From Tolypeutes matacus (lineage: Eukaryota; Chordata; Mammalia; Cingulata; Chlamyphoridae): DNA of 64,000 nucleotides. The DNA lies in assembly GCA_026826555.1 (NCBI GenBank), contig JAKSZT010054573.1, positions 1,297,109-1,361,108 of the forward strand, written 5' to 3'. Shown piece after piece: positions 36,943-48,788 of this stretch (position 1 is its first letter; each line of letters begins with the position of its first letter). Under the pieces are notes generated by a model that was not told where the DNA came from, made no database searches, and saw only the letters and a program-made list of their open reading frames with translations. The translations under genes were made by a program, and so were the position numbers.

Positions 36943-37196
36943 CCAGCAGCTCTACCAGCGGTCCTCATCTGGGGTGGGGGTGGAGTGGAGTGGCAATGTT
37001 GTCCCCCTAGGAACATTTTACAATGACTGGAGACATTTCTGATCATTGAAACTTGGGGGGTTGGGGAGGATGAGTGCCCCGACATGTGTTTGTAGAGACC
37101 AGTGGTGCTCCTAAATATCCACCGGTGCCCAGGACAGCTCCCCACAGCAGGTAATTATGCAGCCTAAAGATTCTAAAGGCCGGAGTTGAGAAACCC
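36943..37196 (+). mobile_element. MER5A-like hAT-Charlie element, sense
   Basis: It runs from 'ccagcggtcctcatctggg' through 'tgactggagacatttctg', 'gtggtgctcctaaatatcc' and 'cccaggacagctcccca' to 'gttgagaaaccc'. This is sense order for MER5A, about 490 bp from an antisense copy. Confidence 0.75.
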
Positions 37197-38053
37197 GGCG
37201 CTGCATCATGTTCCTTCTTAACGCGCTGATATTATACTGGACATAATGTGGACTATATACGCAAGATATGATTATAACTGAGAATAGACAAAGGAGTCAA
37301 AATGTACATTTCTTTGGAGCATCCTTCCGGGGAAATCTATTTTCTCTTACGATTTATGAACTAACACTTTTAAAGAACAGAGTACATGCTTTTTCTTAAA
37401 AGGATAATTTTTTTACTACCTTTGCAGCTTGAATTCAGGTTTCTCTAGGGTCTGTTTCTTCAAGAAGCCCAAAGCTTGATAAAGGCTGGATTGTCAGGAG
37501 ATTAGCTTTGGCCCGCAGAACACCAGGATCCTATTTTATTACTTTCAAGGTTTACATTATCATGTAAATAGATACATTTCCTTTGCTTGTTTGAGAGAAG
37601 TTTCTCCTTATTTTTAAACTTATTCTTATGAACATCTTTTATTTCATTTTAGAAAAATGTGTGTAGTAGTTTTTGGCTCATCTTGAGTTGTAGTCAGAAT
37701 TTTCAACACAGGTAGCAAAAGCAACAAGGAAGTGGTTTTTTAAAAATGATTTGGGACTTCTGGGAAGATGGCGGACTAGTAAGACACAGGAATCTCTTCT
37801 CCAGAAAAAATAGCTAGAGGACAGGCTGAAACGGCCCCGAAAAAGATCTTCTAGGGTTTAGGACAGCAGGTGAAGGCTGCACACCACCCAGAGGAGAGAG
37901 GCACAAAAGAAGGAAATTGCGACGACAGAACTGTGAGTTGGAACCAGCAGGGGCTGCTGCTGGCACCCTCCCCCACACTAAAGACTCTTTAGAATTCTCA
38001 GGCCTTTGGGCCTGCGACTACAGACAAAGCAGGCTCCAGGGATCTACCACCCC

Positions 38054-38441
38054 AGGAAAGGGGAGAGAGAGGGACACAGCCTAAGGCTGACTTAGGATCT
38101 GACCTGCAAATTTGGGCTGCAGTGCCCCACGGGCCCTTCTAGGCCAGGTGGGACCGCCCAGTGGTTTGCCCTGGGAGCCGGCGAAGGACTGGAGAGAGCT
38201 GACCCTCCCAATCTCCCTCTCTTCTAGCCTGGACTAATTGTTGAGGACTCCACAGGAAAGGGGAGAGAGAGCCTGGGGCTGACTCGGCTTTTGACTGGCA
38301 GGTTTGGGCCATTGTCCAGAGAGCCCTTCCAGGCCGGGCAGGGCTGCACCATTGTTTGCCTTGGAGCCTGCAAGGGGCTAAAGATATACAAACCTTCCAA
38401 TATCCTCCTCAACTAACAGGGACTGATTGTTGAGGACTCAG
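38054..38441 (+). promoter_or_regulatory. Tandem units in the L1 5'UTR
   Basis: A unit starting AGGAAAGGGGAGAGAGAG at 38054 is repeated at 38254 and begins again, truncated, at 38442. Each unit ends in 'ctgattgttgaggactc' or a close variant. The period is about 200 bp and then 188 bp. The units sit where the internal pol II promoter of an L1 should be. Confidence 0.8.
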
Positions 38442-38952
38442 AGGAAATGGAAATATTTCCTAGCTGGGAAAAGGGAGGGGGCTGCCAGAGAAGACTGGAG
38501 GACTGTCTCAGAAAATTTGAATTACAAGGCTCTTACCCTCCAGACAGGAAGTTCTATCACATTGATCTGGTCTGTGTTGCAACAAATACACTCAGATCAG
38601 GCATTGTATTGAGAGCTGCCAAAGAGTGCCATCTCCTGGCAGACCAAGGAAGTGCACATAAGAAAATAAAAAGTAGGAGAGGCTTTTCCTGGCTTCTATA
38701 GCCTCCCTGCCCAAGGCCCTGGGAAGCGACTCTACAACTAGTTACTGGGTCCAGTGCCCAGTTTTGAGCAACTGGCAGGACAATCCTAACAATCCAGTTT
38801 GAACCAAAAACCAAAGAGCTGTGATAACTCACAGCCTCCTGCCACTAAATCTCTATAAAAGAGAAAGAGATTGAGCATCTGAGTAAACTACATCCTAACC
38901 AGATGTCTAAATACCAGCAAAAATTACGAGCCATACTAAGAAAATAGAAGAC

Positions 38953-39848
38953 ATGGCCCAAGAAAAGGAATACATCAAAGTCCCAGAAGAGATGCCGAAT
39001 TTGAGAGACCTAATCAGCAAGACTAGCACAAATTTCCGAAATCAAATTAATGAGTTGAAAGACAATCTGGTTAAAGAGATAAATGACATCAAGAAGACAT
39101 TGAGTGAACTCAAAGAAGAATTTGAAATCCTGAACAGAAAAGTAACAGAACTCATGGGAATGAAGGACACCATAGGTGAGGTCAAAAACACATTTGAGGC
39201 ATACAACAGCAGACTCGAAATGATAGAAGAAAGAATAAGTGATAGTGAAGACAGAGCAGCTAAAATTGAAGAAAGAAAAAAATGGAAAAAATTGAGCAGG
39301 GGCTCGGAGAGTTGAATGACAGCACAAAACACAACAACATATGTGTCATGTGAGTTCCAGAAGGGGAAGAGAAGGGAAAGGGGGCAGAAAGAGTATTTGA
39401 GGAGATAATAGCTGAAAATTTCCCAACTCTCACAAAAGAAATGAACTTACATGTCCAAGAAGCACACTGTACACCAATCAGAATAAATCCAAACAGACCT
39501 ATGCCAAGACACATACTACTCAGAATGTCAAATATCAAAGATAAAGAGAAAATTCTCAGAGCAGCAAGAAAGAAGCAAACGATCACATACAAGGAATGTC
39601 CAGTAAGACTTAGTGCAGATTTCTCTTCAGAAACCACGGAGGTGAGAAGACAGTGTTATGATACAATTAGGAAATTGAAAGAGAAAAACTGCCTGTCAAG
39701 AATTCTTTATCCAGCAAAAGTGTCCTTCAAGTATGAAGCTGAGTATAAAATATTCACAAACAAACAGAAACTAAGAGAGTGTGCAAAAAAGAATCCACCT
39801 TTGGAAGAAATATTAAAGGAAGCCTTAGAACCTGAAAGAAAAATATAG
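38953..39848 (+). pseudogene. L1 ORF1 remnant (ORF1p, RNA-binding chaperone)
   Basis: ORF1p is the L1 RNA-binding protein: a coiled-coil trimer with an RRM and a C-terminal domain. The ATG at 38953 opens 120 codons rich in E, K, L and I heptads, consistent with the coiled coil (about residues 15-110). A shift in the A-run near 39274-39281 moves the reading to another frame, and that frame meets a TGA at 39351, just before a V-P-E motif that matches the RRM region of L1 ORF1p. The C-terminal domain stays open to a stop at 39846-39848, with 'RMSNIKDKEKILRAARKKQ' and 'LSADFSSET' visible. The total span of about 298 codons is slightly short of human ORF1p (338). It cannot make a full protein. Confidence 0.9.
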
Positions 39849-39956
39849 GAGAGAGAGGCTTGGAGGAGAGTATAGAAGAAAGAATAGCAGAAATGATAAC
39901 CAAAAGAGTGAAAAGAGAGACAAAAACAAGATGACATATGAAAACCAAAGAATAAA

Positions 39957-42900
39957 ATGGAGGAAGTAAGTAGTACATTTACAGTAATATCATTGAATGT
40001 GAATGGATTAAACTCCCCAATCAAAAGATACAGGCTGATAGAATGGATAAAAAAACATGAGCCATCCCTATGCTGCTTACAAGAAACTCACCTCAGACCC
40101 AGGGATACAAACTGGCTGAAAGTGGAAGGCTGGAAAAAGATACTCCACACGAATAGTAACCTTAAAAGAGTTGGGGTAGCTATACTAATATCAGACAAAA
40201 CAGACTTTAAATGCAAAAAAAAAAGTTATAAGAGCTACAGTAGGCCATTATATATTACTAAAAAGGATGATCCACCAGGAAGATATAACAGTCATAAATA
40301 TCTACGCACCTAACCAGGGTGCCCCAAAATATATGAGCAAACTCTGGCAAAACTGAAGGGACAGATAGACATTTCTACAATAATCGTTGGAGACTTCAAC
40401 ACCCCACTCACATCATTAGATAGAACAACTAGACAGAAGATCAACAAGGAAACAGAGAACTTGAACAATATGATAAACAAGTTAGACCTAACAGACATAT
40501 ACAGAACACTGCATCCAAACTCAGCGGGTTATACATTCTTCTCAAGTGCCCGTGGATCTTTCTCCAGGATAGACCACATGTTAGGTTACAATAGAGCTCT
40601 CAATAAATATAAAAAGATTGAAATTATACAAAGCACCTTTTCAGATCATAATGGAATGAAACCAGAAATCAATAATAGGAAAAAAGTAAATTCACAAATG
40701 TGTGGAGACTGAACAACACAGTCCTAAATATTCGGTGGGTCAAAGAAGAAAGTGCAAGTGAAATCAGTAAATATATTGAGACAAATGAAAATGAGAACAC
40801 AACGTATCAATACTTATGGGAGGGGGACGGATGTGGCTCAAATGGTTGGGTGTCCATCTCCCATATAGAGGGACCAGGGTTCGATCCCCGGGACCTACTG
40901 GTAAAAAAAAAAAATTTTTTTTTTAATTATGGGATACAGCAAAGGCAGTCTTGAGAGGGAAATTTATAGCCCTAAATGCCTATATTAAAAAACAAGAATG
41001 AGCTAAACTCAAAGATTTAACTGAGCAACTAGAGAAACTAGAAAAAGAACAGCAAAGCAATCCCAAAGCAAGCAGAAGGAAAGAAATAATAAAGGTTAGA
41101 GCAGAAATAAATGAAAATGAGAACAGAAAACAATAAAGAAAATCAACAAAACCAAAAGCTGGTTCTTTGACAAGATCAATAAAATTGACAAACCCCTAGC
41201 TAGACTAACAAAGAAAAAAAAGAGAGAAGATGCAAATAAATACAATCAGAAATGAAAGGGGGGGAAGTTACAAATGACCCCACAGAAATAAAAAGAATCA
41301 TAAGAGTATGTTATGAGAAACTATATGACAACAAGCTAGACAACCTAGATGAAATGGACAAATTTCTAGAAATGCACAAGCAACCTACACTGACACTGCA
41401 AGAAATACAAGCACTTAACAGACCAATCACATTTAAGGAGATTGAATCCGTTATCAAAAATCTTCCAGCAAAGAAAAGTCCAGGACCAGATGGCTTCACA
41501 GGTGAATTCTACCAAGCATTTCGAAAAGAATTAACACAAATCCTGTTTAAACCCTTCCAAAAAATTGAAGAGGACGGAAAATTACCCAGCACATTTTATG
41601 AAGCCAACATCACCCTAATACCAAAGCCAGGTAAAGATTCTACAAGAAAAGAAAATAATAGACCAATCTCTCTAATAAACATAGATGCAAAAATTCTCAA
41701 CAAAATACTTGCAAATCGAATCCAACAGCATATCAAAAGACTTATACATCATGACCAAGTGGGATTTATTCCTGGTATGCAAGGCTGGTTCAACATAAGA
41801 AAATCAATCAATGTAATACACCACATTAACAAATTGAAGGGAAAAAACCACATGATCATCTCAATAGATGCAGAAAAGGCATTTGACAAAATCCAGCATC
41901 CTTTTTTTTTTTATAAAAACACTTCAAAAGATAGGAATAGAAGGAAAATTCTTCAATATGATAAAAGGCATATATGAAAAACCCACAGCCAACATCATAC
42001 TCAATGGGGAAATGTTGAAAGCTTTCCCTCTAAGATCGGGAACAAGACAAGGATGCCCACTGTCACCATTGTTCTAAGGCAGTTAGTTAGACAAGAAAAA
42101 AAAATTAAAGGCATCCAAATAGGAAAAGAGGAAGTAAAACTCTCACTGTTTGCGGATGACATGATCCTGTGCTGAGAAAATCCTGAAGTATCCACGACAA
42201 AGCTACATGAACTAATAAATGAGTTCAGCAAAGTGGCAGGATATAAGATCAACACACAAAAGTCAGTAATGTTTTTGTACACTAGTACTGAACAATCTGA
42301 GGAGGAAATTGGGAAAAATTCCATTTTTAATAGCAACAAAAAGACTCAAATACCTAGGAGTTAATTTAACCAAAGAAGTACAGGACCTATATGCAGAAAA
42401 CTACAAAAGAATGTTAAAAGAAATTTTAAAAGACCTAAACAAATGGAAAGACATTCCGTGTTCTTGGATTGGAAAAATAAATATCGTGAAGATGTCAATC
42501 TTGCCCAAACTGATTTATAGATTCAATGCAATACCAATCAAAATCCCAACAGCTTACTTTACAGAATTAGAGAAGGCAATTACCAAATTCATCTGGAAGG
42601 GTAAGTGCACCCGAATAGCCAAAAGTATTCTAAAAAAGAAGAGCAATGTGGGAGGAATTTCACTGCCTGACCTTGAAACATATTACAAAGCTACAGTGGT
42701 CAAAAACAGCATGGTACTGGTATAAAGATAGACACATCGATCAGTGGAATAGAATTGAGAATCCAGAAATAAACCCTCACCTATATAGTCAATTGGTTTT
42801 TGACAAACCTACCAAACCCATTCTAACGGGAAAAAACAGTCTCTTCAACAAACGGTGTTGGGAGAACTGGATATGTAAAACCAAAAGAATGAAAGCGGAC

Positions 42901-43609
42901 CCCTATCTCACCCCCTATACAAGAATCAACTCAAAATGGATCAAAGATATAAATATTATAAAAGCCAGGACCATAAAACTACTAGAAGAAAATGTAGGGA
43001 AACATCTTAAAGACCTTGTAGTAGGTGGTGGTTTCTTGGACCTTATACTCAAAGCATGTACAATGAATGAAAAAATAGATAAATGGGACCTCCTCAAAAT
43101 TAAACACTTTTGCACCTCAGAGGACTTTGTCAGAAGGGTGAAAAGGCAGCCAACTCAATGGTAAAAAATATTTGGAAATCACATACCTGAGAGGGGTTTA
43201 ATATCCAGAATATGTAAAGAAATGTTACAACTCAACAATAAAAAGACAAATGACCCAATTAAAAAATGGGCAAAAGACTTGAATAGACATTTCTCCAAAG
43301 AAATACAAATGACAAGAAAACACATGGAGAAATGCTCAACATCACTCATGTAGGGAAATGCAGACTACAGTGAGATATCATTTCCCACCTATCAGAATGG
43401 CCACTGTTAAAAAGACAGGGAACTACAAGTGTTGGAGAGGATGTGGAGAGATAGGAACACTTCTTCACTGTTGGTGGGAATGCAGGATGGTACAGCCACT
43501 ATGGAAGACTGTTTGGCAGTTCCTGAAGAAGTTGAGTATAGACTTGCCAGGTGACCCTGCAATACCACTACTGGGTATATACCCAGAAGAACTGAGAGCA
43601 GTGACATGA
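39957..43609 (+). pseudogene. L1 ORF2 remnant (endonuclease and reverse transcriptase)
   Basis: ORF2p supplies the APE-type endonuclease and reverse transcriptase for target-primed reverse transcription. The ATG at 39957 places N14 and E43 (in QETH) exactly where human ORF2p has its catalytic residues. Later endonuclease motifs are GDFN (about 40391) and SDHN (about 40641). The RT shows DAEKAFDK (41867-41890) and FADD (42149-42160). The C-terminus keeps the C-x3-C-x7-H-x4-C motif (CWRGCGEIGTLLHCWWEC, about 43430). Breaks: an A10 shift at 40215, further indels near 40345, a SINE at 40822-40926, a T11 shift at 41902, a small deletion near 42076, a TGA at 42173 right after FADDMILC, and shifts near 42725 and after 43164. 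Confidence 0.92.
40822..40926 (+). mobile_element. tRNA-derived SINE (DAS-SINE-like) inside L1 ORF2
   Basis: A box TGGCTCAAATG lies at 40834-40844 and B box GGTTCGATCCC at 40878-40888, both close to pol III consensus. TTATGGGA flanks the insert at 40814-40821 and 40927-40934. The L1 ORF2 sequence rejoins cleanly when the insert is removed. The tail is A12 followed by a T run rather than plain A. It matches my memory of the armadillo DAS-SINE family. Confidence 0.88.
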
Positions 43610-44017
43610 ACAGACATCTGCACATCGATGTTCATAGTGACATTATTCACCATTGCCAAAAGTTGGAAACAACCCAGGTGTCCATCAACAGATGAATGGA
43701 TAAACTGTGGTCTATTCACACGATGGAATATTATGCAGCTGTATGAAGAAATGAAGTCATAAAGCATATGACAACATGGATGAACCTGGAGGACGTTAAT
43801 GTTGAGTGAAGCAAGCCAGACACAAAAGGACAAATAATGTATGAATGCGTTACTATGAACCAAATATATTGTTTAACATATTGTTTGATTAAAGAAAAAT
43901 TTTATATGTATCCAGTACATTTAATTGAGAAATGTATATATTCATCTGTGTTTCCTTTTTAGTTTTTAACTGTTTATATTTTCAATTATTAAATGTACAA
44001 CATCAAGTAAAAAAAAA

Positions 44018-44077
44018 TACCCAAGAAAAAAAAATCTAGGAAGTATTACAAATACACCAAAATTAAGAAGGGAAAAA
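44018..44077 (+). other. Short extra segment between two A tails of the L1
   Basis: The L1 3'UTR ends in an A9 run at 44009-44017. About 55 bp of non-L1-like sequence follows, with a second A9 run inside (44026-44034), and then the final A run that merges with the target duplication at 44078. The duplication encloses the extra DNA. Confidence 0.6.
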
Positions 44078-44090
44078 AAAAATGATTTGG

Positions 44091-46010
44091 TTTAGGTAAA
44101 TTGATCATTGTCTGTGCCCTTTTTCTGTGGAATAAGCTTTTTGCTCCTTGGCTGGCATGTTCTTAAAATGAGTTCATTTCTTTTTAATTTTATTCCCAGT
44201 TCAAGAAATGTAAATCACCTATATTTTAAGGTCTATTAAAATACATGATTACATTTAAAAACCTTTACTTAGTAGAGTGTGAGAATACGGATCCCAGAGA
44301 CAGGGTTTTTATTTTAATAGAAATTGCCTTCAGCTCCATGAAAATTGATGGCATTACTGGATTAATAACTAAAGCTGCATTTTACAAAGTGAAAGGAGGA
44401 AATCTCTATAGGATAGAGCCTTAGTATTGGTGGACGGGAACACAGGCTAAACGAATTTCCAAGGTAATTAAGTAGGGTGTGGCCTAATCAGCACAGGCAC
44501 CCAAGGCTCCCTACCTGATGTCCCAGGAAGACTTGTGACCATGAAATGAGAAGTGCAGGGTATTTCACTTTTCATAGCTCCCCAGCGGGCACCCACTGAA
44601 CTGCACCACGAGGTTCAGTAGACAGAGGAGGAGGGGGGCATGTCTACCCGTGGCCCAGCCTGCCCTGGCCCCACGTGCCCCCCCGGCCGCTTGTCCCAGA
44701 AGTTCACAGGCGCAGAGGCTCGGGCCACCCTCGGGGCCAGGGCGGAGGCTCCCGCGTGCTTTCCCTCGGCGGGCCGTCAGGAAGGGGGGCCCGGCTCTCG
44801 TGGGGCCTTTCTCAGGCCTGCTGCCTTAGACGCCAGGGCTTGCATCTGACGAGTTCCAATGCCGCGCGGCCCTCAGACGTCCTGGCTCTCTACTCACTGC
44901 AGGCGTTTCCTCTTTGTGGTCAGCGTCTGTGACCGAGGACGACATCACATTGGCTTCTCTGTGACAGTGCTCACAGCACATCTGCAGAACCGATATTTGG
45001 CATCCATTCCGCCATACCTCACAATGAAATAGTCGTAAGAACAGTTTTATCCTTTTTAAATTCTCGAATTAATAGTTTGGGGCTGGAGTGAGTAATTTTC
45101 TTCCTGCGAATTGCCACACGTGAAGTATTTCACGCTTTGTGGAGCACGCGGTCAGCACAGCTCCTCACCTCTGCCTCTGTTGTGTGAAAGCAGCCGGACG
45201 CAATCTGGCATCCACCGAGCACGGTGTTGCAATAACTCTACTTACAGAAACCAGCGGGCGGCGGGCCTGCAGGCCGTGGTTTGGCTCCTTCGGTGAGCGA
45301 TCCCCTAGGAGGGTGTTCAGAGTGATGCCAGGTCAGAGAACCTAACTCTGAGGATGGCGTGGTTGGCTAAAAAGGGGAGAGCTGGCAGGGGGTGCCCTGC
45401 TCATACCTCCTCAGCCCACCCGGGAGAATTCCGTGCGTCCTCAGGGACTCCCTGGCATGGGATTGCTCTGGCCACGGCTGCACTCTGAGTCCATGTACCA
45501 AACAGGCCACAGTGCCAGGATGTCCACGCGCCCCAGATGCAGCCCTCTTGCCACCAGGGGCAGAAGCCAGTAGGTGAAGATCTTGGCTCCCTTGCTCCCT
45601 TTTGAGGGCAGCTCTAAGGCAGAGTCTACGTGGGTTTGCATCCCTCGAGACCTCGTTGCCCGCCGTGGTGCCTGCTCGTAAGGCTCCTCGTTGGGGCTTT
45701 GCTCTCTTGCTTGCCGCACTCCCTCCGCGTGCTTCTTGGTGAGGCCTCCCAGGTGAACAACCTGCCCCTGGCCTTCGCCTCCGGGGCTGCTTGCAGGCAG
45801 TCCAAGCGAACCAGGGGCCAGAGCAGATTGGTGAGAAGGGGACACTAAATGCCTGGGTGTTGGGCTGCTTGTGAGTGCGCGTGAGAGCTCGTGCATGGTG
45901 GGTGTTGAAACTAGACTCCTCTTCTGTTGATCTGAAGGGAAGACAATTCTAGAAGGGCCTACATGGGTTTCTCTCTTTCCTTGGGCCCTGGAAGAATCTC
46001 TCCAATAATA
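44091..46010. other. Unassigned, G+C-rich after 44.6 kb
   Basis: No interspersed repeat or gene is recognised. Long ORFs on both strands (45441-45896 minus, 45630-45848 plus) overlap each other and fit a G+C-rich composition effect. Confidence 0.4.
44635..44935. promoter_or_regulatory. CpG-rich patch, possible small CpG island
   Basis: This 300-bp stretch is very G+C-rich with many CpGs (for example 'ccccggccgc', 'ctcggcgggccgtc', 'gccgcgcgg'), unlike the A+T-rich DNA just upstream. I see no TATA box or first-exon signal. The call is inference from composition. Confidence 0.4.
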
Positions 46011-46680
46011 TGTATTATCGCAGACGGTGTCCAGGACTGCAGGTTCTTGGCTTCACCATGAGAAAGAATTCAAGGACAAGCCACAAATTAATTAAACAAG
46101 CAGAGAATTTATTGGGGGTAAAGCAAAAGCACAGAAGTATGTCCCCGAGACGTGTGGACGAGCGTTCCCAAGGGGGAGAGATGCCAAGTTCTGCCCTGGA
46201 GTCCCCTGTTTCAGGACTCCAGGGCTGTGCTGACAAGCAAGGGCTTTGCGTTTGGGAACCCGGGGTGTAGGGTGCCTAGGAGTGGGGGCGGGGGTGCTGT
46301 CCAGTGGTGATTGGCTTCTGGCTGCTGACCGTGAGCTCCGCAGGGCGTGTTGACTGGTGCTGATAAGCCCCTGGCCACTGGCCACAGGGCGTGGGGTCTC
46401 CTGAAAGCTGGTGTGTGGGTGCCGGTGATGCCCCCTCGCCCCTTCCCTCTGCTGGCTGCCCTGATACCGCAGTCTTCGGGTGTGTGCCGCGAGCTGCAGG
46501 GTGTGTGCCACCAGCTGCCCCTTCCTCGCGTGGCTCAGCAGGCTGATGCTAGCCAGCAGGCCTTTGCCTCAGTTTCTCTTAACAGACCTATTAGGTTTTC
46601 TGTCCCCCTCCTCCCCAGGTCCCTACTCTCTCCTGCCTCATATGCGCCCCGTCACTAGAACATCATCCCAAGGCAGGCCG
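46011..46680 (-). mobile_element. Probable ERV class I LTR, antisense
   Basis: The top strand begins TGTATTATCGCAGACGGTG, then 'gtccaggactgcaggttctt', 'agaaagaattcaaggacaag' and an antisense poly(A) signal (TTTATT at about 46108). This is the reverse order of U5 and R in ERV1-type LTRs. The remainder is G+C-rich, as in a U3. The right edge is uncertain and I found no target duplication. Confidence 0.6.
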
Positions 46681-48077
46681 ATTATCCGAATCACTGACTG
46701 GACCTCCTAATTTCATACTCAGGGTCACCGTCATCTAAGGTGCTTGGGGGCTAGCTAGGGTGGGGGTCTTGGGTTGTGCAGAAGGGCCTTCTCCTTCCTC
46801 GCAGGGACACCAAGCGTATTCCCTGGGTTAGAACCGCCCCACAATGTGCCCCGGCCCTCTGAGTTCTTGGTCTTCATTCCACAGGCTCTCGACCTGCAAT
46901 GCCTCTGAAATACTGGTTCCAAGTGTCCGTGAGGCTCAGGCTAAGATTCGGGGGTAGCTGTGCTCCAGGGCAAGCGCAGGTACTGCTTCTCAAACCTTAA
47001 TGCCCCACAGAGGCCTCGGGTGAGCTTTTACACAGGGGGAGTCCTGTTCCCTACCCTCTCCCTTCCTTATGTCTGGGCCAAGACTCTGGAGTCTCCCCTT
47101 GAAACCGCCAGCCCAGGGGACTGTGATGCAGGTGATTCGAGGTCCACATTTTGAGAAAACTTTCCTCATGAATGTAACCATAAACATTCCACGTGGTCCT
47201 TTCATGGGGTACCCATTTGAAAATCAATTTTATTGCTTGGCTATATTTTTCGTTCCTAACATATTTAGGAAAAGGAAAGAAAAACAGTAGAATTCGGTCA
47301 ACATCCGTTTATTTCAAATATAATAACTTGTTCACTGATCAACACTGCACATGTAGATTTTAGAGCTTTCAGAAAATGATGAGCTTTGTACTAAATTCAA
47401 CATTTTATACCTGTTCTTCTGAAAACTGGCCTAAGCCATTTGACCATTCAGCAATTGCTAGCACCTTGCACTTAGAGAAGAAAGCTGAGAGTCTCCTCCC
47501 TCTTAACATCCCTACCGGGTGATATGGCACAACAAAAAGAAGCTTCGACAAAAAGCCTCCCGCCTATACACACTTCCTCATTAGTAGGCACAAAACGTGA
47601 CCACGTGTTCCATTGCTGGGCCAAAAGTGTCACTCTCTACTGACCCTCGTGTCAAGGGTCACCTGGAGCTGACATGGTGCACTCTAGCAAGATGCTGGCG
47701 TCCTCCCGGAAGCCGAGCTCAGCCGAACCAAACCACTCCCCCGGAGCGCTGGGCTTGGGCTCCTCTGAACTCGAGGGCAGTTAGGCTGCACCGTCGTTTC
47801 GCAGTCATGTTCCCGGGTAGCTCCCATTATTTAACCCATTCTGTGGTATCATTTTAAAGAACAACTGTTAAAGTGCTAGGTCGGCCCTGGCTGTGGAGTC
47901 CTGTTGGGAAATCACCCCTGTATTGTGAATTCCTGATAAAAAGCCCTTCAAATGTGAATTGACCACCCTGAGGTGTAGAGTGGTGGTAACTTGTACCTCA
48001 ACACACCTTCCAGGCTGGCTGCACTTTTTTTTTTTTTTAACAGAAAAGCAGAAACAATATAAGGTTTCTAAAGTTTA
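46681..48077. other. Unassigned sequence
   Basis: No repeat or gene is recognised. A T12 run lies at about 48028-48039. Confidence 0.4.
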
Positions 48078-48788
48078 TGTGTCATAGACATCGCCCTACG
48101 ATTATCTGCTTGAGCGGGGTGGAGGTTCCTGTGTCCTTATAACCAAGGGCTAAGAATTAACAAATAATCATGATATTACATACTCATACTATTACATGAA
48201 TTGTTACACAAATGCCTTTATACTGTAAAATAGCAAAAGGCGAATACCTGGAATTACTGAAGCTGGCTAGAGTGGCCCCACCTCTGTTTCTGGTAGCTCT
48301 AGACTTAACCTCACCCTCGGGTAGCTTACCTTGGTGATGGTGATCCTGGATTGAACTCACCCCTGCTTTTGGATTAGGCTCACCTTTGGGTATGCTTACT
48401 ATTTTGATGATAACCAGTCCACCCTCCCGTTTAGCATCCATATGGAAAACCTTATGACTGACCTCTATTCTGTACTTTCCTTATCCTAAAGCCTTGATCT
48501 CTGGTAATGATTGCAACTTTGTGACTCCCCCTGGTTTGGGGTCCACCCCCATAATGTTTATCAATGAAGGAGCCTGCGTCCAGCTCCACCCCAATTATTC
48601 ATTGGCATCCCAATGTTATAAAATATTAGGATTTCTGCAGATCAGGGAGGCAGTTCTGGGTCATGACACCACTGTGCTCCATTGCTTGCACAACCAAATA
48701 GACTCTTTCCCTCTTTGAAACCCCAGCGCCTCAGGAATTGGCTTTAAAGACGCATCGGGAGAAAAGAACCTGCTTTTGCTCGGTATCA
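48078..48788 (+). mobile_element. ERV class I solo LTR
   Basis: TG at 48078 and CA at 48787-48788 bound the unit. A near duplication, AGTTTA (48072-48077) and AGTTCA (48789-48794), flanks it. A TATA box lies at 48617-48625. The following 'agactctttccctctttgaaaccc' style R-U5 and 'gcatcgggagaaaagaacc' end are typical of gammaretrovirus-like LTRs. No internal region follows. Confidence 0.7.

Larger units (their letters stand above)
37755..44077 (+). mobile_element. Full-length L1 retrotransposon, disabled
   Basis: The element starts at the typical L1 5' end, 'ggacttctgggaagatggcg' (37753 on). It carries a roughly 1.2-kb 5'UTR, ORF1, ORF2, a short 3'UTR and an A-rich tail. AAAAATGATTTGG flanks it at 37742-37754 and 44078-44090. 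The pre-integration site reads TTTTTT/AAAAATG, a good match to the L1 endonuclease preference. Both ORFs are broken by A-run and T-run slippage, stops and a SINE insertion. It is the most complete copy in the window. Confidence 0.95.

Noticed and set aside
40834..40888. tRNA gene suggested by good A and B boxes
   Set aside because: There is no cloverleaf with a matching acceptor stem. The unit has an A/T tail and a target duplication, so it is a SINE.
45441..45896. 151-codon minus-strand ORF
   Set aside because: It sits in G+C-rich DNA with overlapping ORFs on the other strand and no domain.
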